Shown: positions 55,001-62,154, counted from the stretch's first letter. The stretch: DNA of 64,000 bases from Paracoccus sp. M683 (GCF_007096355.1 NZ_VKDF01000008.1:124001-188000); one strand, 5' to 3'. Notes: generated by a model from the sequence alone, not told the origin. A program made the numbers and translations.

Positions 55001-55440
55001 AACAGGGCCTGACCTTCTGGTCTGACTGGGCCAGAAACAAGCTGCGTTATGAGCTGGCCAAACGTCGCAAGGATCGCGATGCCGTCAGCGAGGCGGATCA
55101 GGCCGAGGGCTTCCACGACCATGCCATCGAGGCCGCCTTCCGCGGCGCCTTGCCCAAGGTGGGGCTGTCGGAATGGGCGGGTCCCGTCACGCTGTTCCGT
55201 CCGCCGCTGGACCACCGCTATCGGGTTTCGGATGGGCAATGGGTCACGGCGGGGCGCGAATATCTGATCCCCGATAATGGCTGGGGCCGCTGGATGCCGC
55301 AATTGCAGGTTTATGAGGTGCCTGGCGATCACGATTCCATGGTGCTTGAACCGAATGTGCGCCGCTTGGGCGCGCAGCTGCGCGAAATCCTGAAGCGTCA
55401 TGACCGTCCCGGCGGGCGGCGTGCCGAAGCGGCGGAGTAA
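49033..55440 (+). CDS. Type I polyketide synthase, single module (KS-AT-KR-DH-ACP-TE)
   Basis: 2135 residues. KS, about 12-430, with catalytic Cys185 (QTACSTSLVA), His321 (CHGTGT) and His364 (NIGH). AT, about 555-880, with GHSMGE (Ser636); the specificity loop reads AAHS, so the extender is not certain but malonyl-CoA is likely. A KR structural subdomain (about 915-1165) precedes KR (about 1176-1350, FITGGFGGIG and Tyr1335 in VDYVAAN). DH, about 1400-1690, has His1426 (HRTAQGQALMPGTG, one residue longer than the usual HxxxGxxxxP) and Asp1586 (HPALLD). ACP Ser1789 (DLGGHSL). TE, about 1880-2125, with Ser1939 (GGFSGGG), Asp1966 and His2100. All reductive sites look intact, so it should add one extender, reduce and dehydrate to an enoyl product and release it. 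First gene of the PKS-GT2-NRPS-PPTase operon. Confidence 0.95.
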   Translation: MSESHGPMAHPNDIAIIGMAAQLPGADDVAAFWKNLCEGVESIRPVSRDDLLLRGENPATLSDPNYVPAAAILDEFDGFDAEFFGLSPKDAAIMDPQHRKFLETCWHGLEDAGHMPERFAGPIGVYAGCGMGSYFYFNVCANRELVENVGHFLLRHTGNDKDFLSTRVSHIFDLTGPSLNIQTACSTSLVAVHTACQSLASGECDMALAGGVTIQMPHGRGYLFKENEILSPDGHCHAFDHRAAGTVFGSGSAVLVLRRLSDALADGDNIRAIIRGSAINNDGASKAGYLAPSVEGQAQAVAEALVMSGVAPETVGYIECHGTGTALGDPIEVAALNQAFARVSSGGARQGPCYIGSVKTNIGHLDTAAGAAGLIKAVRALETGLIPPTLGFQAPNPAIDFDGGPFQVADRLIEWQSSAPRRAGVNSLGVGGTNAHVVIEQPPVQAASESSDWPFQIFAVSGRSKTALDGNAAQLAGWLAQNADADAADISHTLITRRRAFERRRVLVAHDAAEAAALLETGDPYRVFDHQPLGDAPEVVFMLPGGGSQYATMAEGLYQTEPVFRDWMDRGLTHLAGISDHPIRDIWLASNGDQAAADQALLQPSVQLPLLMITEYALAQLLMSWGVRPAALIGHSMGENTAAAIAGVMRFEDCIGLVHLRGRLFDTVPAGGMLSVPVPADELRGQLPPELDLGAVNAADLCVVSGPKEALDAFAASLAGQGTETQVIPISIAAHSRMLDPILPDFRAYLQSIPLSAPQIPIISNRDGKVLPDSDAQDPEYWVAHLRGTVDFAAGIEALAQGEPRIFLEVGPGRAMSGLAQANAGVKAHQVISALRHRKQDVGDDLYFMTALARVWAAGGQIDWDQIWGGARRRMLPLPGYAFQRKRYFVEPSATALPAESALMRIEDPANWGWRPVWRLSAPDVELAADGTPRVDKAQSLLIFADEAGLADRVIAHLRGLGHRLAVVRTGDRFERVGPRDYRLPPEEQRDGYELLLAALQADDMVIDRIGHFWSVTTGAEARAGSSLFQDQMNRGFFSLLHLAQALGDELADRPVSLIAFANDALRVRDEPAESPEKATVLGPLKVMPREYPTLVTRMVDLRLPAPARRLLPFGPRTDQAALDRLASQACQELLASADGDATQTVAWRDDRRFLQRLTPLELAPEAAEPDQAPAFGVTFITGGFGGIGQAVARDLAGRGGAKLALLSREDLPEDGTVPFSAKARAMVGFLRELRAAGAQVIAVQADVTSPEDMARAVARTRAELGALDTVIHAAGIINDALMAGKADGEAWDVLAPKVHGTKALAQALADAPPRQTVLFASTSTATAPAGQVDYVAANEFLNAVARAAPPALGRVVAVNWGVWSDTGMAARAMQVEAPQPALTAPAGADAQDRGPLLGAEVSDAGKNTREFHRLLDIGDWVIGGHRTAQGQALMPGTGNLELFAQALVATGTPLPITLGDALFLRPLYVADDQPTAIAVRVETVEGASRITITDPDGGEPYATAMAEPALPDARRIEMPDGWDQRVGDDQPALASAQDGVMNFGPRWKVLRASRLGNREGWAELRLPPEFAAEAGAHQMHPALLDIATGWAMKLIPGWGGARLWVPVGYERLTLIQPLGDHLISHVRLVKGTAEGSARFDVTLAGPDGAVRAEITGFDLRRMEAGLNAAPIGKPARGAETPGEKRLRHNVSQGIPAALGPQAMRRAMATGLPQVFVSSLDLPGLVGEASIPATPDIERDQGFERPDLEGDFVAPAPGTESELASIWADLLGVRQIGAEDSFFDLGGHSLVAVRMFGQVRKVFGVDFPISTLFEAPDVARLAALIEARVGPRAGTAAAAGVDGGRPAAGVGPARRYVVDMGGRDGGTPFFIVAGMFGNVMNLHQLAQRVGQDRRFFGLQARGLFGEDRPHESFAEAARDYLAEVRQVQPHGPYLLGGFSGGGLIALEMARLLAEAGEETAMLVMLDTPLPLRPALSRRDKVLIRAQEMREQGLTFWSDWARNKLRYELAKRRKDRDAVSEADQAEGFHDHAIEAAFRGALPKVGLSEWAGPVTLFRPPLDHRYRVSDGQWVTAGREYLIPDNGWGRWMPQLQVYEVPGDHDSMVLEPNVRRLGAQLREILKRHDRPGGRRAEAAE

Positions 55441-55446
55441 GCCCTG

Positions 55447-56406
55447 ATGCCGGCCTTGCACATTGTCATCCTGAATTTCCGCACGCCCGACATGACCCTG
55501 CGCTGTGTCGAGACGGCCTTGCGTGAAGCCGAGGCCCTGGACGCGGGGATCACCATTGTCGAGAACTGCTCGGGCGACGATTCCTATCAGCGGCTGAAGG
55601 CCGAGGGCGAGGCGCGTGGCTGGTTGGATGGGCGCCGTGTTGCGCTGATCGAAAGCGACCATAACGGTGGTTTCGGCGCAGGCAACAATGTCGGGATCCG
55701 TGCTGGCATGCCGGATGGGCGGCGGGCCGATCTGGTCTATCTGCTGAATTCGGATGCCTTTCCCCGGTCCGGCGCGATTGCCGCGCTGATCGACCATATG
55801 GCGGACCATCCCGAATGCGGTATCGCCTGTTCGCGGCTGCGCGGCGACGATGATGTGCCCCATGACACCGCCTTCCGTTTCCCCTCTGCCGCCGGCGAGT
55901 TCGAGGGGGCCAGCCGATCAGGTCCGGTGACGCGGATTTTGCGCAAGACGGTGGTGACCATACCGCAGCCCGATGCCTCGCGGCAGGTGGATTGGTCGGC
56001 GGGGGCGAGCATGATGATCCGGTCCGAGGTGCTGGACCGGATCGGCCTGTTTGACGAGACGTTCTTTCTGTATTTCGAGGAAACCGATCTGTGCCGGCGC
56101 GCGGCGCTGGCGGGGTGGCAGACGCATTATGTCTGGGACAGTCTGGTCACGCATATCGGATCGGCCAGTACCGGCATGAAAAGCTGGGTGAAGATGCCGG
56201 CGTATTGGTATGATTCGCGGCAATATTATTTCGAGAAGCATCACGGCCGCGTGGGTGCGATGGCGGCGACGCTGGCCTGGGTCGCCGGCAATGGGCTTTG
56301 GCGGTTGCGCTGTCTGCTTCAGCGGCGCGACCCCGAAACGCCGCCGGGTCACGCGGTCGAGATGCTGCGCCGGTCGTTCGGCGGCAAAGAGGTCAGGAAA
56401 GGGTGA
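55447..56406 (+). CDS. GT2 family glycosyltransferase (rhamnosyltransferase-like)
   Basis: 319 residues, a GT-A fold: LHIVILNFRTPDMTLRCVETAL, then VENCSGDDS, SDHNGGFGAGNNVGI and a DxD-equivalent LLNSDAFP. WSAGASMMIRSEVLDRIGLFDETFFLYFEETDLCRR is the acceptor-binding ED motif region of rhamnosyltransferase-like GT2 enzymes. It lies 6 bases after the PKS stop and one base before the NRPS start, so it is an integral part of the biosynthetic operon. It could glycosylate the PKS/NRPS product or build the surface polysaccharide whose genes surround the operon. Confidence 0.9.
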   Translation: MPALHIVILNFRTPDMTLRCVETALREAEALDAGITIVENCSGDDSYQRLKAEGEARGWLDGRRVALIESDHNGGFGAGNNVGIRAGMPDGRRADLVYLLNSDAFPRSGAIAALIDHMADHPECGIACSRLRGDDDVPHDTAFRFPSAAGEFEGASRSGPVTRILRKTVVTIPQPDASRQVDWSAGASMMIRSEVLDRIGLFDETFFLYFEETDLCRRAALAGWQTHYVWDSLVTHIGSASTGMKSWVKMPAYWYDSRQYYFEKHHGRVGAMAATLAWVAGNGLWRLRCLLQRRDPETPPGHAVEMLRRSFGGKEVRKG

Positions 56407-56407
56407 A

Positions 56408-59400
56408 ATGATGAGCGGTTTCAGCGCCATTCTGGTGGGCAATGAGGTGCTGACGCGCCATGCGGCGGAAACGCTGATCGCGCGCGGTCATCGCATCGCG
56501 GCGGTCGTGACCCGCAATGCCGAGCTGCGCGATTGGGCGCAGGGGCAGGGCCTGCCGGTCGAGGATCAGGATGCACCGATGCCAGCCGATGCGCCGGTGG
56601 CCGACTGGCTGTTCAGCGTGGCGAACCTGTCCATCCTGAAGCCGGACATGTTGGCTCGCGGGCAGCGCGGCGCGATCAATTTCCACGATGGCCCGCTGCC
56701 GGGCATGGCCGGGATCAACGTGCCGGTCTGGGCAATTCTCGAAGGCCGCGACCGCCATGCGATCACCTGGCATCTGATTGCCGAGGGGATTGACACGGGC
56801 GATGTGCTGGCCCTGCGCGAGTTCGAAATTGATGCCAGCGAGACCGCCCTTACATTAAACGCGAAGTGTTTTGTACAAGGGTCTGAAAGTTTTGATGAAA
56901 TACTGAATGAGATTGAGCGCGGAACACTCAGCCCCCGACCGCAGGCCATGGGTGCGCGCGGCTATTTCGCGCGGGACAAGCGGCCCGACGCGGCGGCGCT
57001 GCTGGATCTGCGCCAGCCGGCCGAGCGGCTGGCGCGACTGGTTCGGGCGCTGGATCACGGCGATTACTGGAACCCGCTGGCCCGACCGAAACTGGCTTTG
57101 GCCGAGGGCGTCGCGCTGGTCGCCAGGGCCGAGATTGTGCCGGGCAGTGCGGCGCCTGGCACGGTTCTGGCACGCAAGGCCGATGAGCTGACCGTTGCCG
57201 TGGGCGATGGTGCGCTGCGGCTGGATATGGTGCCGGGGCAGGCGGGCTTGCCCGAAGTGGGCGCGCAATTGCCGGTGCCAGATGATGCGGCGCGTGCGCG
57301 GATCGAGGCTTTGGCGGCTCCGGTTGCCAGGCAGGACGGGTTCTGGCGCAGGCAGCTGGCAAAGACCGCGCTTGGCCGGGCCGATGTGGCGCAAGGCGAT
57401 TGGGCCAATATCGCGGTTTCCGAGCAGCCCGCCTCGCCGCTGGCTGTTGCGGCGGCTGTCGCCCTTTTGGCGCGGCGCGGCGCGGGCGGGGCGCTGTCGA
57501 TGGCGCTGCGTCCGGCGAACCATCCCGAAACGCTTGGCATTCTGTCGGAATGGTTGCCCCTGACCATTGCGCCCGAAGGGCTGTTGGGCGCATTTGCCGG
57601 GTCGTTTGGCGCGCATGTCGACCAATTGGCGGCGCGCGGTCCCTTTGCCGCCGATCTGCTGCATCGTGCGCCGGAATTGCACGGAGCATCCGCACCGGAA
57701 ATCGGGTTGGACCTTGCCGGGCGTGGGGCCATTTCTGGCACCGCATTCACGGTCAGCCTCGGCCCGACGGGGGTGACGCTGCATCACGACAGCACCCGCC
57801 TGGACGCCGAGGAGGCGCAGCGGCTTGCCGACCGGCTGGCCCGCGCGATCATGGCCCCCGCCGATGCGCCGGTCAGCGCCATTGGTGCATTGGATCCGGC
57901 GCAGCGGGATGAACTGCTCTATGCCCGCAACGACAGTCTGGCCGCGATCCGCGAGGTCTGTATCCACAGCCTGATCGCCGAAACCGCCGCCGCAGATGGC
58001 GCTGCCACCGCAGTGATTTTCCAGGATCGCAGCCTGACCCGCGCCCAGTTGCAGGCCGCCGCAAACCGCCTCGCCCGGCAATTGGTCGATCAGGGCGTCG
58101 GGCCGGATCAGCCGGTCGGGCTGTTTGCCCGGCGCGGCCCGGAACTGGTGATCGGCGCGCTGGCGATCATGAAGGCGGGCGGCGCCTATCTGCCGCTGGA
58201 CCCCGACTATCCGCAGGACCGGCTGACACATTACCTGACCGACAGCGGCACCCGGATCGTGCTGACCCAGCCCGGTCTGTCCGGTTTGCCCGCCGGTCAT
58301 GGCGCCCAGTTGATCCCGATCGAGGCCATCCCCCCGGCTGAGGACCCCGGCCCGCCCGACAGCGCCGTGGGGCCGGAACATCTGGCCTATCTGATCTATA
58401 CCTCGGGCTCGACTGGCAAGCCCAAGGGCGTGATGGTCGAACATCGCAATGTCGCCAATTTCTTTGCCGGCATGGATGCGATCATTCCGGCGCAGCCCGG
58501 CGATGCCTGGCTTGCCGTGACCAGCCTGTCCTTTGACATTTCGGTGCTCGAAATCTTCTGGTCGCTGGCGCGCGGATTGACGCTGGTTATCGCGGGCGAG
58601 GAATCACGGCTGGCTGTTTCCGGCAACGCCGCGCCAAAATCCCGTGCCGCGATGGATTTCAGCCTGTTCTATTGGGGCAATGACGATGGTGTTGGCCCGA
58701 AGAAATACGAACTGCTGCTGGCGGGCGCGCGCTTTGCCGACCAGAACGGCTTTGCCGCGCTTTGGACGCCCGAACGGCATTTCCACGCCTTTGGTGGCCC
58801 CTATCCCAACCCGGCAGTGACGGGTGCTGCGGCGGCGGCCGTGACCAGCCGGCTTGGCATCCGTGCGGGCAGTTGCGTGGTGCCGCTGCATCATCCGGCC
58901 CGCGTGGCCGAGGAATGGGCCGTGATCGACAACCTGACCGGCGGGCGCGCGGCGATTGCCGTGGCCTCGGGTTGGCAGCCGGATGATTTCGTGCTGCGCC
59001 CCGAGAATACGCCGCCCAGAAACAAGCAGGCGATGATCGACACGGTCGACGTCCTGCGCCGGCTGTGGCGGGGGGAAGAGGTCGAATTTCCCAAGGCCGA
59101 CGGCACCATGCATGCGGTGCGCACCCAGCCCCGGCCGGTTTCACCCGAGCTGCCGATCTGGGTCACGGTGGCGGGCAACCCGGAAACCTGGAAAGAGGCC
59201 GGGCGCCTTGGCGCGAATGTCCTGACCCATCTGCTTGGCCAAAGCATCGACGTGGTCGAGCAGCGGATCAAGGATTACCACGAAGCCCTGCGCGAGGCGG
59301 GCCATGACCCGGCCGATTTCACCGTGACGCTGATGCTGCATTCCTATCTGGCCGCAGATCGTGAAACGGCGCGCGAGGTCGCGCGCGAACCGATGAAGGA

Positions 59401-61033
59401 TTATCTTCGCGCTGCCGCCGCGCTGGTGAAACAATATGCCTGGGATTTCCCCGCTTTCAAGCGGCCCGAAGGCATGACCAACCCGATGGCCATCGACCTT
59501 GGCAGCCTGTCGGACGAGGAAATGGACGGCATTCTTGAATTTGCCTTCCTGCGCTATTTCGAGGATTCCGGCCTGTTCGGCAGCGTGCAGGACGCCATTA
59601 CACGCGTCGAACAGCTGCAACGGATCGGCGTGGGCGAGATTGCCTGCCTGATCGACTATGGCATCGCGCCCGATGTGGTGCAGGGTTCTTTCCCATTGCT
59701 GGCACAGGTCGCGGCCGCCTTTGCGGGCGAAGATGCCCCCGATGCGGGCGATTTCTCGATTGCCGCGCAGATCCGGCGCCACAAGGTCACGCATCTGCAA
59801 TGCACCCCCAGCATGGCGCGCATTCTGGTCACCGACCCCACCGTCGCCAGCGCGATGGCCTGCCTGCGCTGTGTGATGATCGGCGGCGAGGCATTGCCGC
59901 CCTCGCTGGTGCGCGATCTTCGGGCGGTGACGGGGGCCGAGATCCTGAACATGTATGGCCCGACCGAGACGACGATCTGGTCCTCGGTCGCGCGCCTTGC
60001 GCCGGATCAGGATGCGACGCCGCTTGGGCCGCCGATCGCCAATACCCAGCTTTACGTTCTGGACGAGGCCGGGCAGCCCTTGGGCGACGGCGAAGAGGGC
60101 GAGCTGTGGATTGGCGGCCATGGGGTGACGCGCGGCTATTGGAACCGTGCCGATCTGACAGCGGCGGCCTTCCGCGCCGATCCCTTCGTGCGTGATGCGC
60201 AGGCCGCGCCGGGTGGCAAGCGGATGTATCGCACCGGTGATCTGGTGCGCTGGCGCGGCGATGGGCAGATGGATTTTCTGGGCCGTGCCGATGGCCAGAT
60301 CAAGCTGCGGGGTTTCCGCATCGAACTGGGCGAGATCGAGTCGCGGCTGGCCGAACTGCCCGGCGTGCGCGAGGCGGTGGTGATCTTGCGGCCCGATACC
60401 TCGGGTCAGGGGCGGCTTCTGGCCTATGTAACGGGCGACGAAATGCTGGACGAGGCGCATATGCGTGCGGGTTTGCAGGACCTTCTGCCCCAGCATATGC
60501 TGCCCGCTCGGATCACCCGGCTGTCGGCAATGCCGCTGACGCCCAATCGCAAGATCGACCGCAAGGCGCTGCCCGAACCGGCCGCGCCGGTCACGCAGAC
60601 CGCCGCCGCTGTCGTGTCGACACCGGCCGAGGCCCCTGCGGCCAGCATGACCAGTGGTGCCGATCCGTCTGGCGTGGTGCATCAGGTCTGGGCCGAGACG
60701 CTTGGGCTTCAGTCCGTTGGTGCGAAGGACAATTTCTTTGCCATTGGCGGCCATTCACTGCTGGCCATTCAGCTGCACCGGGTGCTGAGGGATCGGCTGG
60801 CGCTGGCATCGCTTGGTGTGACGGATGTGTTCCGCTTTCCGGTTCTGGCCGATTATCAACGCCATGTCGCGAAGCTGAGCGGCGTCGGTTCGACCGCTGC
60901 GTCGCCGAAACCTGCGCCAGTACAAGCCGCCCCAATCACGGCCCGGGCCGATGCGGTCGGATCGGTGCCGGCGGATGATGATCCGATGGCACGGCGACGG
61001 GCCTTGCGGGCGCAGCTGCGCAATCGCGAGTGA
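56408..61033 (+). CDS. Formyltransferase-adenylation(monooxygenase)-carrier protein NRPS
   Basis: 1541 residues from the ATG at 56408 (an ATG at 56411 is equivalent). Residues about 5-300 resemble methionyl-tRNA formyltransferase, with Asn91, His93 (INFHDGPLP) and Asp129 (EGIDTGDVL) at the catalytic spacing. About 315-515 looks like the second half of a condensation domain; the HHxxxDG half is missing. The adenylation domain starts about 517 (YTSGSTGKPKG near 664, FDISVLE near 707), is interrupted about 735-1105 by a luciferase-like FMN monooxygenase (MDFSLFYWGND, TPERHFHAFGGPYPNPAV, AVASGWQPDDF), and resumes (NMYGPTETT near 1180, YRTGDLVRW near 1277). Pocket residues read D-I-L-S-M-G-M-I-W-K, close to the glycine code DILQLGLIWK. 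The carrier Ser is 1450 (IGGHSLL). No TE. A comparable embedded monooxygenase in a glycine module is known from myxothiazol synthesis (MtaG), where it leads to a terminal amide. Confidence 0.92.
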   Translation: MMSGFSAILVGNEVLTRHAAETLIARGHRIAAVVTRNAELRDWAQGQGLPVEDQDAPMPADAPVADWLFSVANLSILKPDMLARGQRGAINFHDGPLPGMAGINVPVWAILEGRDRHAITWHLIAEGIDTGDVLALREFEIDASETALTLNAKCFVQGSESFDEILNEIERGTLSPRPQAMGARGYFARDKRPDAAALLDLRQPAERLARLVRALDHGDYWNPLARPKLALAEGVALVARAEIVPGSAAPGTVLARKADELTVAVGDGALRLDMVPGQAGLPEVGAQLPVPDDAARARIEALAAPVARQDGFWRRQLAKTALGRADVAQGDWANIAVSEQPASPLAVAAAVALLARRGAGGALSMALRPANHPETLGILSEWLPLTIAPEGLLGAFAGSFGAHVDQLAARGPFAADLLHRAPELHGASAPEIGLDLAGRGAISGTAFTVSLGPTGVTLHHDSTRLDAEEAQRLADRLARAIMAPADAPVSAIGALDPAQRDELLYARNDSLAAIREVCIHSLIAETAAADGAATAVIFQDRSLTRAQLQAAANRLARQLVDQGVGPDQPVGLFARRGPELVIGALAIMKAGGAYLPLDPDYPQDRLTHYLTDSGTRIVLTQPGLSGLPAGHGAQLIPIEAIPPAEDPGPPDSAVGPEHLAYLIYTSGSTGKPKGVMVEHRNVANFFAGMDAIIPAQPGDAWLAVTSLSFDISVLEIFWSLARGLTLVIAGEESRLAVSGNAAPKSRAAMDFSLFYWGNDDGVGPKKYELLLAGARFADQNGFAALWTPERHFHAFGGPYPNPAVTGAAAAAVTSRLGIRAGSCVVPLHHPARVAEEWAVIDNLTGGRAAIAVASGWQPDDFVLRPENTPPRNKQAMIDTVDVLRRLWRGEEVEFPKADGTMHAVRTQPRPVSPELPIWVTVAGNPETWKEAGRLGANVLTHLLGQSIDVVEQRIKDYHEALREAGHDPADFTVTLMLHSYLAADRETAREVAREPMKDYLRAAAALVKQYAWDFPAFKRPEGMTNPMAIDLGSLSDEEMDGILEFAFLRYFEDSGLFGSVQDAITRVEQLQRIGVGEIACLIDYGIAPDVVQGSFPLLAQVAAAFAGEDAPDAGDFSIAAQIRRHKVTHLQCTPSMARILVTDPTVASAMACLRCVMIGGEALPPSLVRDLRAVTGAEILNMYGPTETTIWSSVARLAPDQDATPLGPPIANTQLYVLDEAGQPLGDGEEGELWIGGHGVTRGYWNRADLTAAAFRADPFVRDAQAAPGGKRMYRTGDLVRWRGDGQMDFLGRADGQIKLRGFRIELGEIESRLAELPGVREAVVILRPDTSGQGRLLAYVTGDEMLDEAHMRAGLQDLLPQHMLPARITRLSAMPLTPNRKIDRKALPEPAAPVTQTAAAVVSTPAEAPAASMTSGADPSGVVHQVWAETLGLQSVGAKDNFFAIGGHSLLAIQLHRVLRDRLALASLGVTDVFRFPVLADYQRHVAKLSGVGSTAASPKPAPVQAAPITARADAVGSVPADDDPMARRRALRAQLRNRE

Positions 61034-61680
61034 GCACTGCCGAAGATTCGCTGCTGCAAGCCGCAAGGTCGATGCTGCCTGCGGATATCGGCTGTGCCGT
61101 GGTTCGCATCGGGCAGGGGGGCTTGCTGCCCGCCGAAGAGGCCGCGCTTGGCCGCGCGGTCGCCAGCCGCAGGGCCGAGTTTGCCTCGGGCCGGCTGGCG
61201 CTGCGTCAGGCCATTGCCCAGCTGGGGCGCGCCCTGCCGCCCGACCGGCCGATCTTGCCAGGTCCCGACCGCCGCCCGGATCTGCCGCCGGATCTGTCCG
61301 TCAGCCTGTCGCATGCGGGGGGTCTGTGCATTGCGCTTGCCTCGGATCGCCCGGATCGTCACTTGGGGGTCGATATCGAACCGGTCGATGCGCCGACGCC
61401 CGAGGGGTTGGCGGATAGCCTGCGCCCGTATCGGATGATGCCGCAGCTTCTGGACCCGCTGATCGTGTTCTGCGCCAAAGAGGCCCTGTTCAAGCGGCAG
61501 TTCCCGCAGACGGGGGCGATGCTGGACTTTGCCGATATTGCGCTGGTTCTGGGTCAGCAAGGGCGCTTTGCCGGCTGTGTTCGCGGTGCCGGCCTGATGC
61601 GCGGTAAATGGTGCCGGTCGATGGGGCACTACCTGGCGATCAGCCTCGGCGGGGGCACGGTTCGTTCACGGGGAAACTGA
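61030..61680 (+). CDS. 4'-phosphopantetheinyl transferase (Sfp/EntD type)
   Basis: 216 residues with a GTG start at 61030 that overlaps the NRPS stop (GTGA). Motifs: RRAEFASGRLALRQA, LSVSLSHAGGLCIAL (P1-P2 region), GVDIEPVD with the Mg-binding Asp and Glu, and FCAKEALFKRQFP (WxxKEAxxK signature with Phe-Cys in place of Trp). It installs the phosphopantetheine arm on the PKS ACP and NRPS carrier domain, so the operon carries its own activator. A dedicated PPTase supports the view that the operon is functional as a unit. Confidence 0.93.
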   Translation: MSTAEDSLLQAARSMLPADIGCAVVRIGQGGLLPAEEAALGRAVASRRAEFASGRLALRQAIAQLGRALPPDRPILPGPDRRPDLPPDLSVSLSHAGGLCIALASDRPDRHLGVDIEPVDAPTPEGLADSLRPYRMMPQLLDPLIVFCAKEALFKRQFPQTGAMLDFADIALVLGQQGRFAGCVRGAGLMRGKWCRSMGHYLAISLGGGTVRSRGN

Positions 61681-61965
61681 TTCGTTTTTTCAGGTCAGCC
61701 CGCCCGTCCGATGCCCGGATCACCAATCTGTGACCGCTGAAGGCCCGAGATCCGGGCGAAAAAAAATGAACCACTTCGTCTTTCAGGCGTTGACTTCAGG
61801 CATTACTACATACTTTTGTCCGATTTGGCGAGTTTCCGCCGGAAATTAACCTCTCGTTAAGCGATTTTTCGGTAAATCCATCTGACGCGATTCTTTTCAG
61901 TAGAGTGCACGCAGAAGCTGCGGCACCCTGCAGGCAACGGAAGGGGTGGAAGACTGATAGCACTA
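61681..61965. other. AT-rich intergenic region with inverted repeat and CtrA-type site
   Basis: About 285 bases without a gene. It holds GCCCGGAT (61713-61720) and ATCCGGGC (61750-61757) as inverted repeats 29 bases apart, followed by an A8 tract, and a TTAA-N7-TTAA box. It separates the PPTase from the small membrane protein and is clearly less GC-rich than flanking DNA, consistent with a promoter region. Confidence 0.6.
61846..61860. promoter_or_regulatory. Candidate CtrA binding site (TTAA-N7-TTAA)
   Basis: TTAA (61846-61849) and TTAA (61857-61860) are exactly 7 bases apart, and the first half reads TTAACC, matching the alphaproteobacterial CtrA full site. It lies about 100-130 bases upstream of the small membrane protein. 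One site by eye does not prove regulation. Confidence 0.5.
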
Positions 61966-62154
61966 TTGGGCATAGGTATGGCTTTCGGAGCCATCGCAGC
62001 GTTAAGCGCGGTCTTTCTGTTCGGCGCCGGTTTGCTGGCGGCCTTCGGCATTTATGCCTTTGGCGGCGCGGCCTGCACCCTGATCGCGGCGTGGTTCCGC
62101 TTCCGCTGTGTCGAACGGCAGGAACGCAGCAATCAGGTCATCGCAGCCCAATAA
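61966..62154 (+). CDS. Small two-helix membrane protein
   Basis: 62 residues if the TTG at 61966 is used, 58 from the ATG at 61978; a CTG at 61954 with GGGTGGAAG upstream would add four. It has two hydrophobic helices (GMAFGAIAALSAVFLFGAGLLAAFGIYAFGG and a shorter one ending before WFRFRC) and a basic-polar C-terminus. No family recognised, but tiny membrane proteins are frequent regulators next to exopolysaccharide genes. Downstream, a hairpin separates it from the convergent exoY-type gene. Confidence 0.6.
   Translation: MGIGMAFGAIAALSAVFLFGAGLLAAFGIYAFGGAACTLIAAWFRFRCVERQERSNQVIAAQ

Noticed and set aside
52414..55863. Minus-strand open frame of more than 1100 codons opposite the PKS gene
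   Set aside because: High-GC codon bias on the plus strand leaves few stops on the complement; the composition (His/Arg/Gln-rich) and lack of domains show it is a shadow. Similar shadows lie opposite rpsA, the CoA-transferase and other genes.
61713..61757. Inverted repeat GCCCGGAT/ATCCGGGC as a terminator of the PPTase gene
   Set aside because: The arms are 29 bases apart and are followed by an A-tract, not a T-tract, on the plus strand; on the minus strand the T-tract precedes the stem. Not a proper terminator in either direction.
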